Assembly: GCA_018401645.1 (NCBI GenBank)
Contig: JAGYKK010000018.1
Coordinates: forward strand, 1 to 61,518
Length of the DNA stretch: 61,518 bases
Reading direction: 5' to 3'
Origin: Mycobacterium sp.
Lineage (GTDB): Bacteria > Actinomycetota > Actinomycetes > Mycobacteriales > Mycobacteriaceae
The notes under the pieces: generated by a model
What the model saw: only the letters and a program-made list of their open reading frames with translations
Databases searched by the model: none
Told to the model about the DNA's origin: nothing
Translations under genes and position numbers: made by a program
Part shown: one piece after another, positions 1-10,791 of the stretch
Layout of the letters: every line of letters begins with the position of its first letter
How positions within the stretch are numbered: position 1 is the first letter of the stretch

Positions 1-371
1 ATCGCCTCGCCGGCGGGCATACCTGCCGGGAACCGTCGGCGCAACGCGGCGGCGTCAGTACCGTCGACGTACTGGGTTGCGATCCACAGCAAGTCGCCGG
101 TCTCGCCGCGGTCATAAACCTTCACGATGTTCGGATGATCCAGCACAGCAATGGAATCGGCTTCCCGGATGAACCGAGCCCGGAACGTCGGATCACCGGA
201 AATTTCCGAGCGCAGCACTTTGAGGGCGTCTTGGCGGGGCAGACGCGGATGCTGAGCGAGGTACACCTCGCCCATCCCCCCGACGCCGAGGGGACGGATG
301 ATCGTGTACCCGGCGAACACCTCTCCGGCCACCAAAGGCGCGGCGCCACCCTGATTAGAAGAGCTGGTCAT
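1..371 (-). CDS. Serine/threonine protein kinase, N-terminal part (runs off the window)
   Basis: The reading frame starts at ATG 371 and is open to the window edge, giving the first 123 residues of a Hanks-type kinase. Visible are the glycine-rich nucleotide loop [11 protein letters not shown] (about residues 29-39), the ALKVL strand whose lysine contacts ATP phosphates, an alpha-C glutamate region ([15 protein letters not shown]) and the hinge-side strand [11 protein letters not shown]. This is the start of the small lobe of a mycobacterial Pkn-type kinase. The catalytic loop, any transmembrane anchor and the sensor domain lie outside the window, so the subfamily cannot be named. No frame break is visible. 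Confidence 0.9.
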   Translation of the reverse strand, partial: MTSSSNQGGAAPLVAGEVFAGYTIIRPLGVGGMGEVYLAQHPRLPRQDALKVLRSEISGDPTFRARFIREADSIAVLDHPNIVKVYDRGETGDLLWIATQYVDGTDAAALRRRFPAGMPAGEA

Positions 372-574
372 AGCTGGTGTCCTTCTCCGCTCCGAGTGCG
401 GAGCCGCTGGCCGTCGACGCTGATATCGACGAACTTAATCCTCGAAGCTGCCAGGAGAGCGGGATTAGCTAGTCGCCTACCCGAATTTGCCGGCGGAGTG
501 CTGACGGCCGGCGATTCGGGTGAAAGCGTTAGGACACAGTTAGGACAGCGGGGGCAACACCGAGCCCACCCAGC

Positions 575-601
575 AAAAAAACCGAGGCCGCATGGCCTCG
601 G
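575..601 (-). terminator. Rho-independent terminator after tRNA-Ala
   Basis: Bases 582-589 and 594-601 form a perfect 8-bp GC-rich stem with a 4-base loop. On the minus strand it is followed by a run of seven T (positions 581-575). It lies 12 bases beyond the 3' end of the tRNA and is placed to end its transcript. Confidence 0.85.
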
Positions 602-612
602 GTTTCTTGCTG

Positions 613-685
613 TGGAGCTAAGGGGATTCGAACCCCTGACCCCCACACTGCCAGTGTGGTGCGCTACCAACTGCGCCATAGCCCC
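613..685 (-). tRNA. tRNA-Ala (anticodon GGC)
   Basis: A 73-nt cloverleaf reads on the minus strand. The acceptor arm starts GGGGCTA and pairs with TAGCTCC through one G-U pair. The anticodon stem CCACA/TGTGG encloses the loop CTGGCAG, giving anticodon GGC for alanine GCC codons. The T-arm carries TTCGAAT. The CCA end is not encoded. A terminator follows directly. Confidence 0.93.
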
Positions 686-734
686 AGGTGTGCTTGTCGA
701 AACTACACCACCACGGCAGCCACCCCAAAAGCCC

Positions 735-1993
735 TCAGGGCAACTCCCCCGCCGCCTCCGGCCCCAGGGCCCGCACCGGCGTGTGCTCGACGGGTGGATC
801 CTCGCGGGTCTCGGGGGCGAACATCCACCCGATCGACGCCAGGACCAAAATGGCCCCGCTGATGCCGAACGCCCACGCGAACGACAACTGGTGGGCGATC
901 AACCCGACCCCGAGCGATCCCACGATCGAGCCGAAATCTGACATCATCTGGAACGTCGCGATCGCGGGGCCGCCCCGGGCCTGGCCGATGATGTCGGCCA
1001 CCGCGGCCTGCTGCGGAGAGTTGTAGACCCCCGAGGCCAACCCGGCGACGACAGCCTCGGCGAGGAACACCGGCAGCGACGGCGCCAGACCCAGCGTCGC
1101 CGTGGCGATACCGGTCAGCGCCAGACCGGTGATCAGCAGTGGCCGCCGGCCGATGCGGTCGGAGAGCCGGCCACTGGGCATCACCGCGATCACATTGCCC
1201 ACGGCGAACGCAGTCAGTGCTAAGCCGGCGACGGCGGGCCCGCGATCCAGTCCCTCGACGACGAACAATGGCACCAGCGCGAACCGCAACCCGAACAGCG
1301 ACCATCCGGTGGCGAAGTTGGACAGCAGCGCGGCCCGGTAGGCGCCGTTGCCCAGCACGTCCCGCAAGGACACCACTGGTTCGTCGCCGGTGGCCGGGGC
1401 GGCCAGCGGGGAATGCCGCAGGCTGACCAGCACGATGGCCGCCGCGAACAGCAGCAGCACCCCGTAGATGATGAACGGCGCGCTCAAGCCCAGACCCGCG
1501 GTGAGGCTGCCCAACACCGGCCCGGCCACCGAACCCACCAGGAATGCTCCGGAGAACATGCCGGCCACTCGACCGCGGGCATCCGGCGGACTCATCCTGA
1601 TCATCAACCCCAGCGCCGAGACGAAGAACATCGTCGAGCCGATCCCACCGAGGGCCCGAAACGCCAGTAACTGCCCGTAGGTCTGCGCGAACGCGCAGGC
1701 CGCGGTCGATACCGCCACGACCACCACGCCGCTGACGTAGATCTTGCGCTCCCCCAGCCGTTGCACCAGCAGTCCCGTCGGCGGGGCGGCCAGCAATCGC
1801 ATCACCGCGAAGGCGGTGATGACGAAGGTGGCCGCGCTGATGCTCACCCCGAAGTGCCGCGCCAGTTGCGGAAGAACCGGCGCCACCACCCCGTATCCGA
1901 GGGCGATGATCGCGTTGGCGGTGATCAGCGACCACACCTCACGGGGCAGCCGCGCCGGCGCCGTCGACACACCGGCGCCCTGCACTACGGAAC

Positions 1994-1997
<4 letters not shown>
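735..1997 (-). CDS. MFS transporter, 420 aa
   Basis: This is a major facilitator superfamily protein of typical length with about 12 hydrophobic segments. It has a motif-A-like loop after helix 2 ([13 protein letters not shown]) and a second one in the C-terminal half ([13 protein letters not shown]). The first segments ([20 protein letters not shown]) resemble drug/H+ antiporters, so an efflux role is likely but the substrate is unknown. It starts with GTG at 1997, overlapping the pgm stop by four bases (GTGA), so the two are transcribed together and probably translationally coupled. The combination with pgm is not functionally explained. The frame is intact. Confidence 0.88.
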
Positions 1998-3628
<1,631 letters not shown>

Positions 3629-3682
3629 GGCGCTGATTGTGCCCGTCAGGGGCGATACTTGCTCCCGTTGTCGCATGCTGTT

Positions 3683-3690
3683 AAGGAGGT
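3683..3690 (+). promoter_or_regulatory. Strong ribosome binding site that fixes the crcB start
   Basis: AAGGAGGT lies five bases before GTG 3696. It points to that GTG rather than the in-frame ATG at 3627 as the start of the first crcB gene. The shorter protein also aligns end to end with mycobacterial CrcB1. Confidence 0.75.
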
Positions 3691-3695
3691 CGCCG

Positions 3696-4094
3696 GTGTT
3701 CGGCCATGACAATCGCGAAGTGGCGGCCGTTTTCGTCGGCGGCGCGGTCGGCACCGTGGCGCGCGCCGCATTCGAGACCCTGGCCGTGGCCGACCCCGGA
3801 CGCTGGCCGTGGCCGACCTTCACGGTCAACATCGTTGGCGCCTTCCTGCTGGGATACTTCGCCACCCGACTGCTGGAGCGACTGCCGCTGTCCAGCTATC
3901 GCCGCCCCGCCCTGGGCACCGGGTTGTGCGGCGGGTTGACCACCTTCTCGACCATGCAGGTCGAGACGCTGAAGATGATCTCCCACCAGCACTACGGTCT
4001 GGCTGCCGGCTACACCGCGGCCAGTATCACCGCGGGTCTGCTCGCGGCGTACCTGGCGACCGCTCTGGTCCGACGGGTCCGGGTCAGACGATGA
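3696..4094 (+). CDS. crcB: Fluoride ion channel CrcB/Fluc, subunit 1
   Basis: This 132-aa, four-helix membrane protein is one half of a dual-topology fluoride exporter that keeps cytoplasmic fluoride low. The conserved Fluc features are seen: [11 protein letters not shown] in helix 1, [13 protein letters not shown] in helix 2 and the [12 protein letters not shown] selectivity/phenylalanine motif in helix 3. Mycobacteria encode two adjacent crcB genes whose products probably form an antiparallel heterodimer. The stop overlaps the second crcB start by four bases (ATGA). The closest remembered relative is Rv3069. Confidence 0.95.
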   Translation: MFGHDNREVAAVFVGGAVGTVARAAFETLAVADPGRWPWPTFTVNIVGAFLLGYFATRLLERLPLSSYRRPALGTGLCGGLTTFSTMQVETLKMISHQHYGLAAGYTAASITAGLLAAYLATALVRRVRVRR

Positions 4095-4456
4095 ATGTCG
4101 CATTGTGGGCCGCCGTGTTGGGCATCGGTGGACTGGGCGCGGTGGCGCGGTTCATGGTGGACCGCGCGGTGTCCCGACGCGCGAAGGCCTCCTTTCCGTT
4201 CGGCACATTGGCGGTCAACATCAGCGGTGCGGTGCTGCTGGGGTTTCTGACCGGTCTGGTGGTCAGCCACGAGGTTGCGATGCTGGCCGGTACCGCGTTC
4301 CTGGGCGCCTACACGACCTTCTCGACGTGGATGCTGGAAACCCAGCGCCTCACCGAGGAACGCCAAATCTGGCCTGCAGCAGCCAATATCGTCGGCAGCG
4401 TCGTCCTCGGCCTGACAGCAGCGGCGGGCGGCCATGCGGTGGCGGGATTGCTGTGA
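4091..4456 (+). CDS. crcB: Fluoride ion channel CrcB/Fluc, subunit 2
   Basis: This 121-aa four-helix partner has [11 protein letters not shown] in helix 1, [13 protein letters not shown] in helix 2 and the [12 protein letters not shown] motif with the channel phenylalanines. It is translationally coupled on both sides: ATGA overlap with the first crcB and GTGA overlap with the DUF190 gene. The pair in one operon fits the heterodimeric arrangement of actinobacterial Fluc channels. No fluoride riboswitch was recognised upstream. Confidence 0.95.
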   Translation: MNVALWAAVLGIGGLGAVARFMVDRAVSRRAKASFPFGTLAVNISGAVLLGFLTGLVVSHEVAMLAGTAFLGAYTTFSTWMLETQRLTEERQIWPAAANIVGSVVLGLTAAAGGHAVAGLL

Positions 4457-5499
4457 ACGCAACGCATCTCACCCTCAGCATCTATTTTGCCGAGCGGCAG
4501 CGGATCGGTTCGCAGTTCCTTGCCGAGTCGATGCTTGAACTGTTCGCACGGCGTCGTGTCGCGGCCAGCGTGATGCTGCGCGGGATCTCCGGATTCGGCC
4601 ACAGTGGCGTCATCCGGACCGACCAGACGTTGACCTCATCGGAGGATCCGTCGGTGGAGATCACCGCCGTGGACACCGCCGAGGTGATCGACGCGCTCAG
4701 CGATGAGGTGGCCGAGATGACCGCCAGCGGGCTGATCACCGTGCAACGCACCACACTGATCGGGGCGGACCCGACCACCGTCGTCGTGCCCGACGGCGCC
4801 GGGAACCTCAGCCTGACCCTCTACGTCGGCCGCAACCGTCGGATCAACGGCGATCCCGCGTTTCATCTGATCTGCGAACTCCTGCACCGCAACCACTTCG
4901 CCGGCGCCTCGGTGCTGCTGGGAGTCGACGGCACCTCTCGCGGGCAGCGCCGTCGCGCCCACTTCTTCGGCCGCAATCGCGACGTGCCGCTGATGATCAG
5001 CGCCGTCGGAAGCGCCGAGGACGTCCGGCGGGTGCTGCCGGCCCTGGTCGCCCTTGAGCACCGGCCGCTGATCACGGCCGAACCCGTACAGGTCTGCAAA
5101 CGTGACGGGCGACTGCTGGCACACCCACCGGATCTCCCCGAGTACGACGACCGGGGCCGGGCAGTGTGGCAGAAGCTGGTGGTCCATACCTCCGAATCCA
5201 CCCGGCACGACGGAGTGCCGATCCACCGCGCGCTGGTGCGGCGACTGCGGGAGTCCGGTCACACCGGTGGCGCGACGGTGCTGCGCGGGATCTGGGGCTT
5301 CCACGGCGACCATGAACCCCACGGCGACAGGTTGTTTCAGTACGGTCGCCGCGTCCCGGTGACAACGGTCATCGTCGACACCCCCCGCGGCATCGGCCGC
5401 AGCTTTGCGACCATCGACGAGGTCACCGGCACACACGGGCTGGTGACGTGGGCGACGGTGCCAACGGCGCTGAGGATGACCGGCGCCAAGGCGTTATAA
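4453..5499 (+). CDS. DUF190 domain protein (two domains), CrcB-associated
   Basis: This 348-aa soluble protein contains two to three PII-like DUF190 units, each with an LTLYVG or LTLSIYF opening strand, a (L/A)xRRxxASVMLRGI core and a closing VTTVIVDTP-type strand. The repeated MLRGISGFG / VLRGIWGFHG motifs mark the units. DUF190 genes usually accompany crcB and are thought to sense or regulate ion export, but the biochemical role is unproven. The GTG start at 4453 overlaps the crcB stop. It corresponds to Rv3071 in gene order. Confidence 0.88.
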   Translation: MNATHLTLSIYFAERQRIGSQFLAESMLELFARRRVAASVMLRGISGFGHSGVIRTDQTLTSSEDPSVEITAVDTAEVIDALSDEVAEMTASGLITVQRTTLIGADPTTVVVPDGAGNLSLTLYVGRNRRINGDPAFHLICELLHRNHFAGASVLLGVDGTSRGQRRRAHFFGRNRDVPLMISAVGSAEDVRRVLPALVALEHRPLITAEPVQVCKRDGRLLAHPPDLPEYDDRGRAVWQKLVVHTSESTRHDGVPIHRALVRRLRESGHTGGATVLRGIWGFHGDHEPHGDRLFQYGRRVPVTTVIVDTPRGIGRSFATIDEVTGTHGLVTWATVPTALRMTGAKAL

Positions 5500-5544
5500 A
5501 GAGAGGCGGCGCACGAGCGCTGCACGAGCAGCGAGGAGGTCGCG

Positions 5545-6090
5545 ATGGGAGTCGAAAGAACCGGACCGCTGGTGGCAGTCACCGTCGCGCTCGTCGTGTC
5601 GGCGGGTTTGGCCGGGTGTACCGGTAGTGAGTCGAACACGGCCGGGCCCTCGGTGACGTCCGACCCGGGGACCGCGGCGACCACGCCCGAGCCGAGTACG
5701 CCCGCACCGAGTATGCCCGCGCCGACCACGCCTGCACGAACCAAGAAGTGGATCGAGTTACAGGTCGGCGATTGTCTGGCGGGACTGCCGTCCGCCGATC
5801 CGGCGGTGGTGACCGTCACCGTCGTGGACTGCGCGACGCCCCACCTCGCGGAGGTCTATCTGCGGGCCAACATTCCCGTGAACGCGGTTCTCACCGGCAC
5901 CGCCGACGAGCAGTGCGGGGCAGGCCTGATGCAGTACACCGGCCTCGCGGTGAACGCCAGTCCGTACACGATCACCTATCTGATCGACTCCGAACAGGAC
6001 CGCACGTCCAACAACCCCTTCCCGAGCACCGTCATCTGCCTGCTGGCGGGGGCGCAGGGACAGTCGTTCACCGAATCGGCGCGACGTTGA
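5545..6090 (+). CDS. Septum-formation-family lipoprotein
   Basis: A 181-aa exported protein with an n-region MGVERT, a hydrophobic stretch and the lipobox LAGC (Cys near residue 25), followed by a Thr/Pro/Ser-rich linker and a globular domain. The phrase LQVGDCL...VTVVDCATPHLAEVY is the hallmark of the actinobacterial 'septum formation' domain (PF13845), with paired cysteines likely forming disulfides. GAGGAGGT stands a few bases before ATG 5545. It converges on the esterase gene with a single base between the stops. Its precise role in division is not established. Confidence 0.8.
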   Translation: MGVERTGPLVAVTVALVVSAGLAGCTGSESNTAGPSVTSDPGTAATTPEPSTPAPSMPAPTTPARTKKWIELQVGDCLAGLPSADPAVVTVTVVDCATPHLAEVYLRANIPVNAVLTGTADEQCGAGLMQYTGLAVNASPYTITYLIDSEQDRTSNNPFPSTVICLLAGAQGQSFTESARR

Positions 6091-6091
6091 G

Positions 6092-6963
6092 TCAGACGCG
6101 CGCGGCGAAGAACTGCGCGCTGGCGTGGGAGGCGCTGATGGCCGGGCCGCATGGCCAGACGTGCCGCCGCCGTCGACCCGGACCAACTCCACCAGGGTGC
6201 CACCGGCACACCCGGCCGCGATCGCCCGCTGTGCCTCCCCGGGTGCGGGTGGGCTGTCGACCAGCGGCCCCGGGCAGCCGTTCAGCGCCGACCAGCGCTG
6301 CGCCAGCACCGGCGCCGACACGATGTCGCTGGGACCGCCGCGACCGACCATCGCGCCGCCGTTGAAGGGCACGACCGGATCGCCGGTGCCGTGGATCTGC
6401 AGCACCGAAACCGGCCGTGACGGAGCGCACGGCACCGCAGATCCCAACGTTCCGGCGACCGGAGCGACCGCGGAGAACAGGTCGGCGCGATCGCAGGCCA
6501 GCCGGTTGGCCATGAACGCCCCAGCCGACATCCCGGTGACGAAGACCCGTCCCGGCGCGATCCCGTATTGCCCGGAGAGTCGCTCGATCAGCGCGGCCAG
6601 GAAACCCACGTCGTCGATGCCCTGACGGTCCGGCACCGACGCGCCACGGCCGTCGGCCCAACTGAGGTCAATACCGTCGGGGTAGGCCACCACGAATCCC
6701 AACTGATCAGCGATGCCGTTGTAGCCGGTCAGTCCGGCCTGATCGGCACCGGTCATCCCGGAACCGTGCAGATTGAGCACCAGGGCTACCGGAGCCCGGC
6801 CGGCCGGGGCGTGCACGACGTAGGTGCGCGGCAGACCGGAGAAGGTCAGCACGCCCGGCGGATCGATCGGGTTAGCTGAGGCGGGCGCCGCGCCGAGGAC
6901 ACCGAGGAAGGAAAGGGCGGCGAACAACGCCGTCATTCGCGCTTTCACGGTAATAGTGTGCAC
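6092..6963 (-). CDS. Secreted PHB-depolymerase-type esterase (LpqC-like), frameshifted near the C-terminus
   Basis: An alpha/beta hydrolase with a cleavable signal peptide (hydrophobic stretch ending PASANP). The nucleophile elbow is VTGMSAGAFMA, the oxyanion region is LNLHGSGMTG, and VLQIHGTGDPVVPFNG carries the acid loop. The frame that begins at GTG 6963 loses register around 6160-6173: the conserved end HVWP..PAISASHASAQFF and the stop at 6092 continue in the neighbouring frame. One missing base in a GC-rich run explains this. Members of the family cleave short polyhydroxyalkanoates or aromatic esters; the substrate here is unknown. Confidence 0.78.
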
Positions 6964-7032
6964 CAGCGGCGCGGCCGTGCCGAATCGGCTAGGGGCGGGC
7001 GACCTCCGCTCGCACGGAAGTACTCAATCCAG

Positions 7033-7182
7033 GCCGAGGCGTTGCTCAAGCGCGAGGCAGTCGAAACGGCGGCGGCAGGATGGACGTTCCCCACCGCCGG
7101 CGCCGGCGGTCTGCAACCCGACGTCAACCTCGATGACCGTGAAGCCCTCGCCGACCTCCTCGGTAACAATGCTCTGCCCTGA
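7033..7182 (+). pseudogene. VapB-type antitoxin remnant
   Basis: The open frame ends AEALLKREAVE then NLDDREALADLL, resembling the ribbon-helix-helix end and the toxin-clamping tail of VapB antitoxins. The expected N-terminal beta strand and a proper start are missing, so only about 50 residues are recognisable. The stop overlaps the start of the following PIN-domain frame, the usual vapBC arrangement. Confidence 0.45.
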
Positions 7183-7453
7183 TGTGAACGTCCTGCTCTA
7201 CGCATTCCGTCGCGACAGCACCGATCATTCGCGTTACGCGCAATGGCTGCAGCTCACCACCCCCTTGCGGCCCAGTACGAAGCACGGGGAGATCTTCTCA
7301 GGGCTCTGCCGGGCCGGTTCGGCCACCGCCAACAATGTGCCCTACGCCTACCACGCGGCACTGGCCATCGCGCACGGCGCCACCTGGATCACCAACGACC
7401 TGGGGAACGCGCAGTTCCCGAACTTGTTATGGCGCAACTCTATTGAGAATTAA
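7169..7453 (+). pseudogene. VapC PIN-domain toxin with an internal deletion
   Basis: The N-terminus MLCPDVNVLLYAFRRDS holds the first catalytic aspartate, and the C-terminus has LVP-like NVPYAYHAALAIAHGATW and TNDLGNAQFP, which carry the later acidic residues. The protein is 94 aa against about 130 for the family: roughly 40 residues between YAQWLQ and HGEIFSGLC are absent, including the central acidic position. It is probably inactive as an RNase unless the gap is an assembly collapse. Confidence 0.65.
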
Positions 7454-7458
7454 AGGAT

Positions 7459-7968
7459 CTAGACCGTTTCACGCTTCGGCAACGTCCACCCCGGCCGTGG
7501 GTAGTGGCAGGTGTAGCCGTTGGGAATGCGCAGCAGGTAGTCCTGGTGCTCGGGTTCGGCCTCCCAGAAGTCGGTGGCGGGAACCACCTCGGTGACGGCT
7601 TTGCCCGGCCACAGGCCAGAGGCGTCGACGTCGGCGATGGTGTCCAGCGCAACCTGGCGCTGCTCGTCGTCGACGTAGAAGATCGCTGAGCGGTAACTGC
7701 TGCCAAGGTCATTGCCCTGACGGTCCTTGGTCGACGGATCGTGAATCTGGAAGAAGTATTCCAGCAGCGCGCGGTAGTCGGTCTGGGCCGGGTCGTAGAT
7801 GATCTCGAGGGCCTCGGCATGGCCGGGGTGGTTGCGGTAGGTGGCGTTGGCGTTGCGCCCGCCGGTGTAACCCACCCGCGTCGAGATCACCCCGGGTTGG
7901 CGGCGAATCAGATCCTGCATCCCCCAGAAGCATCCGCCGGCCAGGATCGCAGCCTTGCTATCCGTCAT
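7459..7968 (-). CDS. msrA: Peptide methionine-(S)-sulfoxide reductase MsrA
   Basis: This 169-aa enzyme reduces methionine-S-sulfoxide in proteins using thioredoxin. The catalytic cysteine is Cys13 in AGGCFWGMQ, followed by [12 protein letters not shown] and the conserved [12 protein letters not shown] segment, all as in Rv0137c. Only one obvious resolving segment is visible at the C-terminus, so the recycling mechanism was not deduced. It starts 142 bp from arsR on the opposite strand; shared control with the arsenic operon is possible but unproven. Confidence 0.95.
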   Translation of the reverse strand: MTDSKAAILAGGCFWGMQDLIRRQPGVISTRVGYTGGRNANATYRNHPGHAEALEIIYDPAQTDYRALLEYFFQIHDPSTKDRQGNDLGSSYRSAIFYVDDEQRQVALDTIADVDASGLWPGKAVTEVVPATDFWEAEPEHQDYLLRIPNGYTCHYPRPGWTLPKRETV

Positions 7969-8068
7969 GTTGTCCTCCCTAGGTCCGTCACCGTGCTACC
8001 AGTGTGCGCCCGGTCGGGGCCACCGCGCCCGGGTGGGCGGCCGACGGTCACCGACCCGTCATCGGTGC

Positions 8069-8110
8069 CCCGACGTGTACAGCGGATTCCACATCTGTCA
8101 ATATCGGCGT
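8069..8110 (+). promoter_or_regulatory. Probable ars operon promoter/operator region
   Basis: The AT-richer stretch before arsR contains ACAT..ATGT ends around CTGTCAATATCGGC immediately upstream of the ATG. ArsR-family repressors usually bind imperfect palindromes overlapping their own promoter, and this is the only candidate site upstream of the operon. The palindrome is weak and the assignment is inferred from position. Confidence 0.3.
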
Positions 8111-8485
8111 ATGTCGAATCCAGATCCCGGCCGGGACCACTGTCCGGTGGCTCCATTGGTGGCCGAACCGCTGAGCACGGCGGCCGCGGTGGAGATGGCC
8201 GCGAAGTTCAAGGCGCTGTCGGATCCGGTCCGGCTACGACTGCTCAGTTCGATCGCCAGTCATGCCGGCGGTGAGGCCTGCGTGTGCGATATCTCCGCCG
8301 GGGTGAAGGTGTCTCAACCGACCGTCTCGCATCATCTGAGGGTGCTGCGCGACGCGGGATTACTGACCTCGCAGCGCCGGGCCTCCTGGGTGTATTACGC
8401 CGTGGTTCCCGGGGCGCTCGCGGCGCTGTCGACCTTGCTGAATTCAGGAGCGGAATCCGCTGCGGCCATGAGTGTTTCATCGTGA
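8111..8485 (+). CDS. arsR: ArsR family arsenite-responsive repressor
   Basis: A 124-aa winged-helix protein. FKALSDPVRLRLLSSI is helix 1-2, and VSQPTVSHHLRVLRDAGLL is the recognition helix and wing. The metal-binding cysteines Cys57 and Cys59 sit in EACVCD, and an additional Cys11 lies near the N-terminus, resembling the Corynebacterium-type As(III) site rather than the E. coli type. ATG 8111 was chosen because upstream in-frame sequence overlaps the promoter and lacks family similarity. The stop overlaps the acr3 start by four bases. Confidence 0.93.
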   Translation: MSNPDPGRDHCPVAPLVAEPLSTAAAVEMAAKFKALSDPVRLRLLSSIASHAGGEACVCDISAGVKVSQPTVSHHLRVLRDAGLLTSQRRASWVYYAVVPGALAALSTLLNSGAESAAAMSVSS

Positions 8486-9544
8486 CCGGCACGACGAGCG
8501 CCGAGGCCCCGGTTGCCGGGCGGCTATCGAATTCTTCACACGCTTCGGCCGATCGGCGTGGCGATGGCAGCCGGTCTGCTGCTGGGCCGGTGGATCCCCG
8601 GACTGAACACCGCCCTGGAGAAGGTGCAGATCGACGGTATCTCGCTGCCGATCGCGCTGGGTCTGCTGATCATGATGTATCCGGTGCTGGCGAAGGTGCG
8701 CTACGACCGCCTCGACACCGTCACCGGTGATCGCAAACTTCTCATCAGTTCGCTGGTGCTGAACTGGGTGCTCGGCCCCGCACTGATGTTCGCCCTGGCC
8801 TGGTTGTTCCTGCCGGATCTGCCCGAGTATCGCACCGGGCTGATCATCGTCGGCCTGGCCCGCTGCATCGCCATGGTGATCATCTGGAACGACCTGGCCT
8901 GCGGCGACCGGGAGGCCGCCGCGGTGCTGGTCGCTTTGAACTCGGTGTTCCAGGTCGTCATGTTTGCGGTGCTGGGCTGGTTCTACCTCTCGGTGCTGCC
9001 CGGTTGGCTGGGGCTTGAGCAAGCCTCGATAGCGACCTCGCCGTGGCAGATCGCCAAGTCGGTGCTGATCTTCCTGGGCATCCCCCTGCTGGCCGGTTAC
9101 CTGTCGCGCCGACTCGGCGAGAAGGCCCGCGGCCGGCAGTGGTACGAAAGCGTGTTCCTGCCCAAGATCGGCCCGTGGGCGCTCTACGGCCTGCTGTTCA
9201 CCATCGTCATTCTGTTCGCCCTGCAGGGTGAACAGATCACCAACCGGCCCCTGGACGTGGTCCGCATCGCACTGCCCCTGCTGGTCTACTTCGCGCTCAT
9301 GTGGGGCGGCGGGTTCGCACTCGGGGCGGCACTGGGCCTGGGGTACGCCCGCACCACCACCCTGGCGTTCACCGCGGCGGGCAACAACTTCGAACTGGCC
9401 ATCGCGGTCGCGATCGCCACCTACGGCGCGACCTCCGGGCAGGCGCTGGCCGGCGTCGTCGGCCCGCTGATCGAGGTGCCCGTGCTGGTGGGGCTGGTTT
9501 ATGTGTCACTGGCACTGCGAAAACGCTTCGCCCCTGATAGCTGA
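8482..9544 (+). CDS. acr3: Arsenite efflux permease ACR3 (frameshift near N-terminus)
   Basis: A ten-helix arsenite exporter of the bile/arsenite/riboflavin transporter superfamily. VAMAAGLLLGRWIPG is helix 1, and the conserved cysteine of the As(III) pathway is in LARCIAMVIIWNDLA. FTAAGNNFELAIAVA is also characteristic. GTG 8482, coupled to arsR, opens a frame VTGTTSAEAPVAGRLS that must shift by one base before 8545 to enter the long frame. That long frame can otherwise start only at TTG 8513. A sequencing indel is the simplest explanation. Confidence 0.9.
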
Positions 9545-9577
9545 AAGACCCGTAATAGCTCAAAGGAGTTGCCCACC

Positions 9578-9994
9578 ATGACTGTTCGTCCCAGTGTCTT
9601 GTTCGTCTGTATTCACAATGCCGGCCGGTCCCAGATGGCCGCCGGGTTCCTGCGCGCGCTGGCCGGGGACGCCGTCGAGGTCCGCTCGGCCGGCAGCGAC
9701 CCCGGACCGCGCATCAACCCGGCCGCCGTCGAGGCGATGGCCGAGGTCGGCGTCGACATCTCCGATCATTCTCCAAAACTGCTCACCTCCGAAGCCGTCG
9801 AGGCCGCCGACGTGGTCATCACGATGGGCTGCGGGGACGCCTGCCCGATTTTCCCCGGCATCTCCTACCGCAATTGGGAACTCGACGACCCGGCCGGCAA
9901 GGGAATCGACGCGGTGCGCCCCACCCGCGACGAGATCCGAAGCCGGGTAACGGCATTGGTCACCGAGATCCTGCCCGCCCGGACGCAATCATGA
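9578..9994 (+). CDS. arsC: Arsenate reductase, thioredoxin-coupled LMW-phosphatase type
   Basis: A 138-aa low-molecular-weight phosphatase-fold arsenate reductase. The P-loop is CIHNAGRS (Cys11-X5-Arg17), and the redox cysteines sit in MGCGDACP, as in Staphylococcus/Bacillus ArsC, which uses an intramolecular disulfide relay to thioredoxin. AAAGGAG lies about ten bases before ATG 9578, which is preferred to the upstream TTG. The stop overlaps the second arsC by four bases. It converts arsenate to arsenite for ACR3. Confidence 0.92.
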   Translation: MTVRPSVLFVCIHNAGRSQMAAGFLRALAGDAVEVRSAGSDPGPRINPAAVEAMAEVGVDISDHSPKLLTSEAVEAADVVITMGCGDACPIFPGISYRNWELDDPAGKGIDAVRPTRDEIRSRVTALVTEILPARTQS

Positions 9995-10428
9995 CGAAGC
10001 CCACGGTGCTGTTCGTCTGCGTGAAGAACGGCGGCAAGTCCCAAATGGCCGCCGGCCTGATGCGCAAGATCGCCGGCGAGACCGTCGCGGTGTATTCGGC
10101 CGGCACCGCACCCGGTAACGCCCTCAATGACCTGTCAGCGCAGTCGTTACTCGAGATCGGTGTCGACATCACCGCCGAACACCCGAAGCTGATCGACCCT
10201 GCCCTGGTGCGCGAGGTCGATCTCGTTGTGACGCTGGGCCGGGAGGCCCATGTCGACCCGGTTCCGGGTACCCGGTTCGAGAACTGGGACACCGATGAAC
10301 CCTCCGAGCGCGGCATCGACGGCATCGACCGGATGCGACTGATTCGCGACGACATCGCCGCCCGCGTCGAGCAACTCGCCGACCGACTCACCAACCCGCC
10401 GTCGACCCCCGAGAGAGAGATTCGATGA
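9991..10428 (+). CDS. arsC: Arsenate-mycothiol transferase/reductase-type ArsC
   Basis: A 145-aa paralogue with P-loop CVKNGGKSQMA, a CX5K variant in place of CX5R. That loop resembles Corynebacterium glutamicum ArsC1/ArsC2, which form an arseno-mycothiol adduct resolved by mycoredoxin. The extra cysteine pair of the thioredoxin type is absent (the equivalent loop reads TLGREAHVDP). The start codon overlaps the first arsC, the stop overlaps arsD (ATGA). The organism would therefore own two chemically distinct routes from arsenate to arsenite in one operon. Confidence 0.88.
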   Translation: MTKPTVLFVCVKNGGKSQMAAGLMRKIAGETVAVYSAGTAPGNALNDLSAQSLLEIGVDITAEHPKLIDPALVREVDLVVTLGREAHVDPVPGTRFENWDTDEPSERGIDGIDRMRLIRDDIAARVEQLADRLTNPPSTPEREIR

Positions 10429-10787
10429 CCACCATCGAGATATTCGAACCCGCCCTGTGCTGTGCCACCGGCGTGTGTGGCGAGGACGTCGACCAACAAC
10501 TGGTCACCTTCTCCGCCGACATGGACTTCATCCGCAGCAATGGCGCTGACATCGCGCGCTACAACCTGGCCAGCGAACCGCAGGCCTTCGCCGCCAACGA
10601 CGCCGCGAAAGCCTTCCTGCACCTGTCCGGATCAGCCGGGCTGCCCCTGGTCCTCGTGGACGGGGTCACCGCGATGACGGGGCGCTATCCCAACCGCGCC
10701 CAATTGGCCACCTGGGCCGGCCTCGAGGACGCCACGCCGCAAGGTTGCGGCGGTGGCGCTGACACTGACGCGCCGGACTGCTGCTGA
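10425..10787 (+). CDS. arsD: ArsD arsenite metallochaperone
   Basis: A 120-aa protein with the chaperone cysteines Cys12, Cys13 and Cys18 in ALCCATGVCGED and C-terminal cysteines (GCGGGAD..DCC). ArsD hands As(III) to ArsA and raises its ATPase affinity. The thioredoxin-like strand PLVLVDGVTAMTGRYP is present. It lies between arsC and arsA with four-base overlap upstream and four bases to the arsA ATG, the standard arsDA order. Confidence 0.93.
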   Translation: MTTIEIFEPALCCATGVCGEDVDQQLVTFSADMDFIRSNGADIARYNLASEPQAFAANDAAKAFLHLSGSAGLPLVLVDGVTAMTGRYPNRAQLATWAGLEDATPQGCGGGADTDAPDCC

Positions 10788-10791
10788 CCGG

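Noticed and set aside
3629..3695. Fluoride riboswitch before the crcB pair
   Set aside because: The conserved pseudoknot elements of the crcB motif are not recognisable in the short leader.
8477..9022. Minus-strand frame inside acr3
   Set aside because: It is a shadow of the permease gene with no start signal and a composition driven by the opposite strand.
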